Shown here one piece after another: positions 1 to 5,441 of a stretch of 31,251 nucleotides of DNA (the stretch's first letter is position 1; every line of letters starts with the position of its first letter). Below the pieces are notes generated by a model, which was not told the DNA's origin, made no database searches, and worked only from the letters and a program-made list of their open reading frames with translations. The position numbers and the translations under genes were made by a program. Source of the DNA: DASRQK01 sp964436635 (GTDB lineage Bacteria; Bacteroidota; Bacteroidia; Sphingobacteriales; Sphingobacteriaceae); contig CAYTDM010000024.1 in NCBI GenBank assembly GCA_964436635.1, positions 1 to 31,251 of the forward strand, read 5' to 3'.

Positions 1-53
1 GGTCTCAAACACCAGTGGGGCGACCCATGCCGGTTCGATCCCGGCCCTGGGTA
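1..53 (+). tRNA. tRNA-Leu (anticodon CAA), 3' part only
   Basis: The window opens inside a class II tRNA. Positions 1-15 form the 3' part of the anticodon stem and loop; the loop is CTCAAAC, giving anticodon CAA at 5-7, which reads the UUG Leu codon. Positions 16-27 form the long variable arm (TGGG, loop GCGA, CCCA) that marks Leu/Ser/Tyr tRNAs. The T arm is 29-45 (GCCGG, TTCGATC, CCGGC), and 46-52 is the 3' acceptor strand with discriminator A53. CTA follows, so CCA is not encoded. The 5' half lies before the window. Confidence 0.93.
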
Positions 54-60
54 CTAAAAA
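32..60 (+). repeat. att-like direct repeat, left copy (tRNA 3' end)
   Basis: The stretch from the T-loop to past the tRNA end (GGTTCGATCCCGGCC, one mismatch, TGGGTACTAAAAAA) recurs at 1031-1060. This copy is part of the complete-looking tRNA gene. The position, the 3' end of a tRNA from the T-loop onward, is the usual attachment site of tyrosine-recombinase elements. No integrase gene is in the interval between the copies. Confidence 0.7.
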
Positions 61-93
61 AGGCCTGTTGATCAGATGATTAACAGGCCTTTT
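58..93. terminator. Bidirectional terminator after tRNA-Leu and higA
   Basis: A 12-bp perfect stem (58-69 with 82-93) has a 12-nt loop and T or A runs on both sides. It ends the tRNA transcript on the plus strand and could also end higA on the minus strand. Its stem differs by paired, compensating changes from the related hairpin at 1061-1090. A 12-bp palindrome, GCTTAATTAAGC, lies just beyond it at 105-116. Confidence 0.8.
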
Positions 94-143
94 GTTTTTC
101 CAACGCTTAATTAAGCAAGTAAAAATCTTTACTTTTTATCCTT

Positions 144-530
144 TTATACCTTTTCCAAGATAAAATTCCCGTCAATCCCCAGTTTTTGGTGTAGTGATTT
201 TAGGAACCCTACATCGGGATCGCGTTTTCCGTTAAGTATTTGGGATAATTTTGGCGCGCCGATGCCAAGGATGGATGCAAGCCCTTTCTGAGTAACACCC
301 AATTCTTCCTTTTTTGCTTCCACTACGGCACTAAGGGTTACTGGCATGGGCATCAATTTCATATTTTCGTCCTCATACCTTTCGGCCAACAGACTTAGTT
401 TCTCCAATTCAGCAGCCTCTTGTTCACTCAATGCGTGAAAACCACCCCCATCGGTAGCTTTTTGGAGATATCCTTCAACCATTGCCATTACTTGATGATA
501 TTGCTTTTTGTTTCGTATTTTATTAATCAT
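144..530 (-). CDS. higA: HigA-type antitoxin, XRE-family HTH protein
   Basis: About 128 aa. The C-terminal half is a Cro/C1-type helix-turn-helix (GVTQKGLASILGIGAPKLSQ), and the N-terminal part is acidic and helical, as in the COG5499 HigA-like antitoxins that pair with HigB of the COG4680 type. The protein should neutralise the upstream toxin by binding it and should repress the operon. I chose the ATG at 528-530, 14 nt after the higB stop, over an upstream ATG at 558-560 that would overlap higB. Gene order is toxin first, antitoxin second, which is typical of higBA and the reverse of most type II pairs. Confidence 0.85.
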   Translation of the reverse strand: MINKIRNKKQYHQVMAMVEGYLQKATDGGGFHALSEQEAAELEKLSLLAERYEDENMKLMPMPVTLSAVVEAKKEELGVTQKGLASILGIGAPKLSQILNGKRDPDVGFLKSLHQKLGIDGNFILEKV

Positions 531-544
531 GGCTTTCCAAATTC

Positions 545-841
545 TTATACCGTTGAACAATCCTTTAACTTATCGTATTCAGCATGTGTGCCAATAAAAC
601 GGATAAACACGGTACGCTTATCAAAAAATATCATCGCGATCAGCCGAAATTCATTTCCTTTTATATTGAACACATATCGGTCATTTCCCACCGCATCTAC
701 ACTACCAAATGTATTTCGCACTTCATTAAAATTTTCCCATTCGACCTCCTTGACAATCTGATACCAGTTATTCAACGCCGCCTTTGAAAGGGGATGCTTT
801 TGGGCAAAATTATTTATGAACGTCTTGGCGATGATGACCAT
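545..841 (-). CDS. higB: HigB-type mRNA interferase toxin
   Basis: 98 aa, basic, of RelE-fold HigB type (COG4680/PF09907). Family-like features are the N-terminal VIIAKTFINNFAQKHP, the central WENFNEVRNTFGSVDAVGNDRYVFNIKGN and the C-terminal RTVFIRFIGTHAEYDK; this last strand and helix carry the usual catalytic His/Tyr area. Members cleave mRNA, usually on the ribosome. The gene is followed 14 nt later by higA and has a promoter whose -7 box ends 5 nt before the ATG. The length is normal and nothing looks broken, so the pair is probably active. Confidence 0.87.
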   Translation of the reverse strand: MVIIAKTFINNFAQKHPLSKAALNNWYQIVKEVEWENFNEVRNTFGSVDAVGNDRYVFNIKGNEFRLIAMIFFDKRTVFIRFIGTHAEYDKLKDCSTV

Positions 842-845
842 AGTA

Positions 846-895
846 CAAAGATAGTGAAAATTTTAGATTCTGAAATAAATTTTAAAATCTAAAAT
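846..895 (-). promoter_or_regulatory. higBA promoter and probable HigA operator
   Basis: On the minus strand TATCTTTG (846-853) is a full match to the Bacteroidota -7 consensus TAnnTTTG. The higB ATG starts 5 nt downstream, so the mRNA would be almost leaderless. Just upstream is a perfect 10-bp inverted repeat, ATTTTAGATT (860-869) and AATCTAAAAT (886-895), with 26 bp (about 2.5 helical turns) between half-site centres. It overlaps the expected -33 region and suits autorepression by HigA. That role is inferred. Confidence 0.65.
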
Positions 896-1030
896 TATTT
901 TTTAGCCAAAAAACTGCTTACCTAATTCGTCTACCTTGATATTATTGACAATTATCTAATTTGACATTATAATCTTTTAAAACTACTTAAGTGGTTGGTT
1001 ATTTTGATAATAAAACTTGTAAAAGTCTTT
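896..1030. other. AT-rich spacer without a gene
   Basis: With the operator region before it, about 300 bp between higB and the histidine kinase gene hold no convincing ORF. The stretch is AT-rich and contains two closely spaced TTGACA-like hexamers (956-961 and 980-985 approximately), which are not the promoter type of this phylum and are probably chance. No integrase or recombinase remnant was seen. Confidence 0.5.
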
Positions 1031-1060
1031 GGTTCGATCCCGGCCATGGGTACTAAAAAA
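1031..1060 (+). repeat. att-like direct repeat, right copy (orphan tRNA-Leu 3' fragment)
   Basis: This copy repeats only the T-loop, 3' T-stem, acceptor 3' strand and following A run of the tRNA-Leu at 1-53 (28 of 29 ungapped positions alike, mismatch C47 to A1046). The sequence immediately upstream is unrelated AT-rich DNA, so it cannot fold as a tRNA. It has the form expected of the distal att site of an element inserted in the tRNA gene. A tRNA duplication that lost its 5' part is the alternative. Confidence 0.7.
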
Positions 1061-1094
1061 ATGCCTGTTAATCATATGATTAACAGGCATTTTT
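1061..1094. terminator. Perfect palindromic bidirectional terminator
   Basis: Positions 1061-1090 are a perfect 30-nt palindrome (ATGCCTGTTAATCAT and its complement), flanked by seven A on the left and a T run on the right. It would stop transcription from either side and is the natural terminator of the minus-strand kinase gene ending at 1146. It is the sister of the hairpin at 58-93; the outer stem changed from GGCC to ATGC on both arms. Confidence 0.8.
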
Positions 1095-1145
1095 GTTTTT
1101 AAATAATACAAAATGATTTTTGGGCGCTCTGATTTTGCGCTCTAA

Positions 1146-2435
1146 TTATACGTTCTGAGGAAATGTCAATGTAAAAGTAGTCCCTTGATTAGGCTCACTT
1201 TTAAAGTGTATTTTTCCATTCTGTAATTCTACAAACTCCTTACAAAGGACCAAACCAAGCCCTATCCCCTTTTCAAAGTTGGTTCCATAGGTGGAGCCTG
1301 CGCTAAATGTAAATAAGCTCCCTTGTTTTTCCTTGGAAATACCGATTCCATTATCTTGTATGTGGATGTTTATGAAGTCGTCTTTTTGCTCCGCAAATAT
1401 TAAAACCTCCCCTCCTTGCGGCGTGAACTTTAATGCATTAGTAATTAAATTAGTAATGACCAATTTCAACATGTCCCTGTCAGCTAACACTTTTAATGAT
1501 GCATCGATGTTGGAAGTCAGTTGAATACCTTTTCTTTGGGCTGCATTTAATTGTAACACCAAGCACTCTTTAACGATTTGTTCCAGATCTAACCAAACGA
1601 TGTTAACCGTGTTCCCGCCTTCCATTTGAGTCTTTGCCCAGCTCAATAAATTATTCAACATCACTTGCATGCCCTTCGTTTCATCCAATAAACTCTGCTC
1701 TAAAGACTGGCGTTCTTGTGGTGTTAATTCATATTTATTTAAGGTTTCTAAATATCCTGTAATAGAATTTAATGGCGAGCGCAAATCATGTGACAGTACT
1801 GAAAACAACCTGGTTTTCGAGTTATTCGCATTTTCTAATGCTTTGGAAGCTTGTATTGCTTTGTTTTTCTCATGATTATAATTTCTGACCAAGAAAAACA
1901 ATACGGCCCCAATCACACAGACGACTGCAATATAAGTTGAGAGCATATCGATAAAATAATCGTAGCGGCCTGAATAAGTAATTTCTATGATTTCTTCGTT
2001 TCGATACTCAAAAATCACAATAGATGTCACAATAAGTACATTGATAAGTAACCAAATCAAAAATTGCCGAGTCGGCATAACGGCCAATACCAATACTACT
2101 GAAAGGATAAAAAGTATTAAGGAAGGACCCAGAAGTCCAGAATTAATAAAATAATTAATGCATACAAAAGTGGTACAGCCGATGGCAAATAAAATTAAGC
2201 TGAGATTGCTTAAGTTCCAATACCTTGACATAAGGTACAAAATCAAGAAAAAAATCCATACCCCGGTCAATGCAATGGAGACACCAGGAAGGCTTATAAT
2301 TAAATTTACCCCAAAAGCGAAGGGTAACCATAGCAAAGCTATGATACTGGCTGCATGATAAATTCGTTTCCTGAGTGAAAACGCTTCTGTTTCACCAATA
2401 GCAGTTGAAAATAAATTTTTAATTTTTGGAATCAT
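1146..2435 (-). CDS. Membrane sensor histidine kinase (orphan)
   Basis: 429 aa. The first 185 residues hold about six hydrophobic segments with no large extracytoplasmic loop, so the sensor is probably in the membrane. The HisKA dimerisation domain follows, with the phospho-acceptor His216 in LSHDLRSPL. The ATP-binding domain shows the N box (NLITNAL, 329-335), G1 (DNGIGIS, 361-367) and G2 (GIGLGL, 390-395), and ends cleanly at 429. There is no receiver domain and no response regulator gene in the window. The ATG directly follows the stop of the 77-aa gene upstream (TAA then ATG), so the two are translationally coupled. The signal sensed is unknown. Confidence 0.9.
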   Translation of the reverse strand: MIPKIKNLFSTAIGETEAFSLRKRIYHAASIIALLWLPFAFGVNLIISLPGVSIALTGVWIFFLILYLMSRYWNLSNLSLILFAIGCTTFVCINYFINSGLLGPSLILFILSVVLVLAVMPTRQFLIWLLINVLIVTSIVIFEYRNEEIIEITYSGRYDYFIDMLSTYIAVVCVIGAVLFFLVRNYNHEKNKAIQASKALENANNSKTRLFSVLSHDLRSPLNSITGYLETLNKYELTPQERQSLEQSLLDETKGMQVMLNNLLSWAKTQMEGGNTVNIVWLDLEQIVKECLVLQLNAAQRKGIQLTSNIDASLKVLADRDMLKLVITNLITNALKFTPQGGEVLIFAEQKDDFINIHIQDNGIGISKEKQGSLFTFSAGSTYGTNFEKGIGLGLVLCKEFVELQNGKIHFKSEPNQGTTFTLTFPQNV

Positions 2436-2669
2436 TTAAACAAACACACCAAAACTTTTTTGAACCAATCCTGCCAATGTATCCAATGGTAATGAAGAAC
2501 TAAAATCTCCTTTTGTCTCCCAGGTGCGTGTATTTAAATCGAAAATCAGCTCATATTCGCGTTGACCATTTTCAACTACACGAAATGTATGCGTTTGCGG
2601 GTTGTAGGTAACCAAAAACATAATGATTTGACCATCCACTTCGCAAGAAAATTCTCGACTTAAATTCAT
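2436..2669 (-). CDS. Small conserved-looking protein coupled to the histidine kinase
   Basis: 77 aa, not recognised. It has no signal peptide or membrane segment. It reads as a small mostly beta fold (EFSCEVDGQIIMFLVTYN, then TFRVVENGQREYELIFDLNTRTWE) with a helical tail (LPLDTLAGLVQKSFGVFV). Its stop abuts the ATG of the histidine kinase and a promoter lies 27 nt upstream, so both are one operon. A role as a partner or regulator of the kinase is a guess from position only. Confidence 0.7.
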   Translation of the reverse strand: MNLSREFSCEVDGQIIMFLVTYNPQTHTFRVVENGQREYELIFDLNTRTWETKGDFSSSLPLDTLAGLVQKSFGVFV

Positions 2670-2695
2670 AGGTGAAACACAATAAGTTAATGCGG

Positions 2696-2703
2696 CAAAG
2701 TTA
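2696..2703 (-). promoter_or_regulatory. -7 box for the 77-aa gene and kinase operon
   Basis: TAACTTTG on the minus strand matches TAnnTTTG fully, 27 nt before the ATG at 2669. The -33 element is weak (a TTGC about 20 nt upstream). Confidence 0.5.
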
Positions 2704-2784
2704 CAAATCTTGAGGTAATTTGCAATTTAAAAAAAATAAATAACAGATTATTAGGACGAAAGACCAAGTATCACATTTTTTTCG

Positions 2785-2792
2785 TATCTTCG
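2785..2792 (+). promoter_or_regulatory. Candidate -7 box for the cold-shock-domain gene
   Basis: TATCTTCG differs from TAnnTTTG at one position and lies about 60 nt before the ATG at 2854, which would leave a short 5' leader as is usual for cold-shock genes. Confidence 0.4.
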
Positions 2793-2853
2793 CATCACTT
2801 CTCCAGATTTTATGGTCGACCCGACCAATTTATTTTATATCTAATTTAATTAC

Positions 2854-3303
2854 ATGGCAGAAACATTCAACAAAAAAGAAAGAAATAAGAAAAAACTACA
2901 AAAACGAAAAGAAAAAGAACTTAGACGGGATGAAAAACGTCATGAAGGTCCCTCTTCACAATCATTAGATGACATGCTGGCATACGTGGATGAGAATGGA
3001 AACTTATCGAGTACTCCTCCTGATCTTAACAAAAAGCAAGTATTCGAGCTGGAAGAAATCATGATTAGCACGCCAAAAGCTGTCGCAGAAGATCCAGACG
3101 CCTTACCAACTGGAAAAATAAGTTATTTTGATTCATCAAAAGGCTATGGCTTTATTAATAGCTCAAATAATCTAGATAGAATTTTTGTTCATGTTAGTCA
3201 ATTAGCTGACCCTTCCATTACATTAAATGTGGGAGATAAAGTTGTGTATAAGGCAATCAAAGGTCCTCGTGGTCTTCAAGCTGAAATGATACAAAAGGCA
3301 TAA
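2854..3303 (+). CDS. Cold-shock-domain protein with basic N-terminal extension
   Basis: 149 aa. Residues 1-30 are almost all Lys, Arg, Glu and Asn and should form a charged helix. A linker follows, then a single cold-shock domain at about 86-147. RNP1 reads KGYGFI (96-101) and RNP2 reads IFVHV (110-114), preceded by TGKISYFDSS; these are the aromatic single-strand nucleic acid binding strips of the CspA family. Family members act as RNA chaperones. The extended form, twice the length of CspA, is common in Bacteroidota. The gene stands alone between its own promoter-like box and a strong terminator. Confidence 0.9.
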   Translation: MAETFNKKERNKKKLQKRKEKELRRDEKRHEGPSSQSLDDMLAYVDENGNLSSTPPDLNKKQVFELEEIMISTPKAVAEDPDALPTGKISYFDSSKGYGFINSSNNLDRIFVHVSQLADPSITLNVGDKVVYKAIKGPRGLQAEMIQKA

Positions 3304-3357
3304 AATTTACAAAAGAGTAAGCTCGAAATTTAAAGGAGCATAGACTCCAAAACATAC

Positions 3358-3396
3358 AAATACCGAACATCTTAATCGATTTCGGTATTTTTTTTT
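3358..3396 (+). terminator. Rho-independent terminator of the cold-shock-domain gene
   Basis: AAATACCGAA (3358-3367) pairs with TTCGGTATTT (3381-3390) around a 13-nt loop and runs into a long T tract. Confidence 0.85.
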
Positions 3397-3478
3397 ATCA
3401 GCCTTTGTATTCAAGCCGGGGGATTAATAATTAGCTTTTTAATCAGCTTGTTCAATCCATCCACGACCACACACCGTT

Positions 3479-3664
3479 TTGACCAGATGGATTTCACAAA
3501 AAATCATTTCCATGCAAGATGCCTATTCCCTATATGATCCGGCATTTTCAGCTTTTTGGCCAAATCCAAAATCCTTTATAATGATTGGGGTCATCCTTTA
3601 TATTTTTAGCATTATCTTCAAAAAGGGTGTTGAAATTCAAAAAGAAAATGATTTAACCGTATAA
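3479..3664 (+). pseudogene. Remnant of a DUF2975 membrane protein (C-terminal piece)
   Basis: Only about 60 codons are open, with one hydrophobic segment (SFIMIGVILYIFSIIF) followed by KKGVEIQKENDLTV. That ending is the typical C-terminus of DUF2975 membrane proteins, which are normally about 150-200 aa with four membrane segments and sit directly upstream of a YozG-type HTH gene, as here. No start-proximal part of the family is visible in the 80 bp upstream, so the gene looks deleted at its 5' side. The family assignment rests on this tail and the neighbour. A genuine small membrane protein starting at the ATG at 3512 is the alternative. Confidence 0.45.
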
Positions 3665-3677
3665 CATCTGCCATAAA

Positions 3678-3890
3678 ATGGGAATAATAGTAAATTTAGA
3701 CGTCATGATGGCAAAAAGAAAAATGTCATTGAATGAATTATCAGAAAAGGTTGGCCTCACCTTATCAAATTTATCAATATTAAAAACAGGCAAAGCGAAA
3801 GCCATCCGATTTAGCACACTTGAAGCCATCTGTAAAACGTTGGATTGTCAACCTGGAGACATTTTAGAATACGTTGAAGATCCGTCCTAA
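3678..3890 (+). CDS. YozG-type HTH transcriptional regulator
   Basis: 70 aa, a bare Cro/C1-type helix-turn-helix. MGIIVNLDVMMAKRKMSLNE is followed by LSEKVGLTLSNLSILKTGKA and then a conserved-looking STLEAICKTLDCQPGDILEY. This matches the small YozG-like regulators that travel with DUF2975 membrane proteins. It starts 13 nt after the DUF2975 remnant. The regulator appears intact although its partner is truncated, so its present function is uncertain. Confidence 0.85.
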   Translation: MGIIVNLDVMMAKRKMSLNELSEKVGLTLSNLSILKTGKAKAIRFSTLEAICKTLDCQPGDILEYVEDPS

Positions 3891-3899
3891 AAATCAGAA

Positions 3900-4064
3900 A
3901 TGATTCCTTGGGTTTTATATTTAATATTCGCACCGGTCAATAGAAAATGGTCATTAGACAATAAGTGTATAGCACTCACCTTAGATAATGGGGTAAATTC
4001 TATATGTTTTAGAGTTGGAAAATTTATCGAAAGCTTTCGCAATTTTGAGCGCTCACTTAATTAA
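3900..4064 (+). CDS. Possible 54-aa ORF of unknown function
   Basis: An ATG at 3900 opens 54 codons to a TAA at 4062-4064. The peptide begins MIPWVLYLIFAPVN and has a plausible mixed composition, but no family is recognised and no ribosome site or promoter is clear. It may be a remnant of a larger gene or chance. The remaining 77 bp up to the lipocalin gene are AT-rich. Confidence 0.25.
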   Translation: MIPWVLYLIFAPVNRKWSLDNKCIALTLDNGVNSICFRVGKFIESFRNFERSLN

Positions 4065-4141
4065 AGCTTTGGCATTTAAATTGATATATTATAATCAGAT
4101 CGCTTATTTAAAGTTTCTTTTCTAAATTTTAATTTCTGCAT

Positions 4142-4666
4142 ATGAAAAAAGATTTCCTGCTAATTGGAAGTTCATTTGCATTATTTTGGTTCTTCTCGTC
4201 CTGCGCATCGTTGCCCAAAGGAGCTTCACCTGTGGATCCCTTTGATATCAATAAATATACAGGCACCTGGTACGAAATTGCACGCTTGGATCACCGATTT
4301 GAAAGAAATATGGAGCAAGTTACAGCGAATTACACCTTGATGGCGAATGGTAAAGTAAAGGTTATTAATCGTGGGTATAATATAAAAAAGCAACAATGGA
4401 AGAAGGCAGAGGGAAAAGCAAAGTTTAGAGGCAAACCTACTGTGGGCGCATTAAGTGTTTCATTTTTTGGCCCATATTACTCTCCATATAACGTGATTGC
4501 GTTAGCGGGCGACTATGAACACGCACTCGTAGTGGGGAAAGACACTTCCTATCTATGGATTTTGTCTAGAAAAAAATCAATCCCGGTTAAAGTTAAAGAT
4601 GAATTTTTAGAGAAAGCACGCTCCCTGGGGTACGATACTTCTGCATTAATTTGGGTTCGACAATAG
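4142..4666 (+). CDS. blc: Bacterial lipocalin lipoprotein (Blc-like)
   Basis: 174 aa. A signal peptide ends in a lipobox (FSSC, Cys21), so the protein should be lipid-anchored, most likely in the outer membrane. The lipocalin signature GTWYEIARLDHRFER lies at 41-55, with later strands (VTANYTLMANGKVKVINRGY, FFGPYYSPYNVIALAGDYEHALVVG, YLWILSRK) in the order found in E. coli Blc. Blc binds lysophospholipids and fatty acids and is tied to envelope stress. Length is normal for the family. The gene stands alone, with a hairpin 19 nt after its stop. Confidence 0.93.
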   Translation: MKKDFLLIGSSFALFWFFSSCASLPKGASPVDPFDINKYTGTWYEIARLDHRFERNMEQVTANYTLMANGKVKVINRGYNIKKQQWKKAEGKAKFRGKPTVGALSVSFFGPYYSPYNVIALAGDYEHALVVGKDTSYLWILSRKKSIPVKVKDEFLEKARSLGYDTSALIWVRQ

Positions 4667-4684
4667 TAGAAAATTTCAAAATGG

Positions 4685-4712
4685 TATGATATAAAAATGC
4701 ATTTATATCATA
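4685..4712. repeat. AT-rich 11-bp inverted repeat after blc
   Basis: TATGATATAAA (4685-4695) and TTTATATCATA (4702-4712) are perfect complements around a 6-nt loop. A T5 run follows after a few bases. It may terminate blc or serve as an operator for the next small gene. The stem has few GC pairs, so termination is uncertain. Confidence 0.5.
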
Positions 4713-4744
4713 TAAATAGTTTTTAAAATGCAAAGGAGGTCATT

Positions 4745-4987
4745 ATGATATTGCAATTAAATCCGACAATTTTTGTGGACACGCCTTTAGGAAAAGGGCA
4801 CTGCATCTTTCTGATTGACTATGGAATGCATCAAAATTCTTGTTGGGTAGTGACGTTAGAAAAAGATGGAATTGTGAAACATTTTGACGCAAATGATATT
4901 ATCGTTTGCACAAACTACACCTACCACATTAATCAAGAAAAAAATGGTCACCAGGAAATGGAAGAAACACCTACCTACATCGAATAA
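4745..4987 (+). CDS. Small protein of phage-like type, unknown function
   Basis: 80 aa with start MILQLNPTIFVDTPLGKGHC. It is preceded by AAAGGAGGT (4732-4740), a full Shine-Dalgarno match 4 nt before the ATG, which is unusual in this phylum and in this window. From memory the start (LQLNPxIxVxTPxGKG, then IDYG and WVV) resembles short proteins carried by Bacteroidota phages and mobile elements; this could not be checked. No membrane segment or metal-binding motif is visible. The strong ribosome site argues that the ORF is translated and perhaps acquired. Confidence 0.65.
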   Translation: MILQLNPTIFVDTPLGKGHCIFLIDYGMHQNSCWVVTLEKDGIVKHFDANDIIVCTNYTYHINQEKNGHQEMEETPTYIE

Positions 4988-5441
4988 AGAAAAAAGTACC
5001 TTCATAACTTGATCCATTGACCATTTCGAAGATTCCGCCATGTTGCTGCATATCGTATTCAAACAAGATCACGACGAAAAATAAGATTACGAATATGCTT
5101 ATAACATACCACTGCGAGCGCCTAAAAAGCTTGGAGGAAAATTCAGCTTCATAAGCTAAGGTAGTTTAGGCTTAATTAGTAAATAATTTAATTTTTAAAA
5201 CGTCTTAAATTTCTAATTCCACTGTCATTTTTTAGGTATTTTTTCTATTGATATTTTCAATTTTATACAAATTTGGAACAATTTTCGCTACCTTGAGAAC
5301 AACTAAATCTCATACTATTATTTTAGCCAATTTGTTTCGGCAATGCCATGGAAAATTTGCATTTGCCACGCCAATTTTTAACAACATTTGTTGATAAACA
5401 AGGGTTTATCAGCATTAAAAACTGACACCCATTAACTAATT
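4988..5441. other. About 450 bp without a convincing gene
   Basis: A minus-strand frame from about 5163 down to 4971 stays open for some 60 codons and includes a hydrophobic run (WYVISIFVILFFVVILFEYD), but it lacks a start codon upstream of that run and may be a decayed membrane-protein fragment. The part from 5163 on is AT-rich leader for the carotenoid operon. A TACCTTGA at 5289-5296 is a weak candidate -7 box, which would leave a leader of about 140 nt. Confidence 0.4.
5392..5411. repeat. 8-bp inverted repeat upstream of crtI
   Basis: TGATAAAC (5392-5399) and GTTTATCA (5404-5411) are perfect complements around AAGG, ending 30 nt before the crtI ATG. No T run follows, so it is more likely an operator or an mRNA hairpin than a terminator. 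Confidence 0.45.

Noticed and set aside
956..985. TTGACA-like promoter hexamers
   Set aside because: This is the sigma-70 form of other phyla; Bacteroidota promoters here follow TTTG/TAnnTTTG, and no gene follows on that strand.
1031..1053. A second tRNA gene
   Set aside because: Only the T-loop and 3' acceptor strand are present; upstream DNA cannot form the D, anticodon or 5' acceptor parts.
4971..5163. Minus-strand membrane-protein ORF between the small phage-like gene and crtI
   Set aside because: The frame stays open for about 60 codons with one hydrophobic run but has no start codon before it and overlaps the 3' end of the gene at 4745-4987; at most a decayed fragment.
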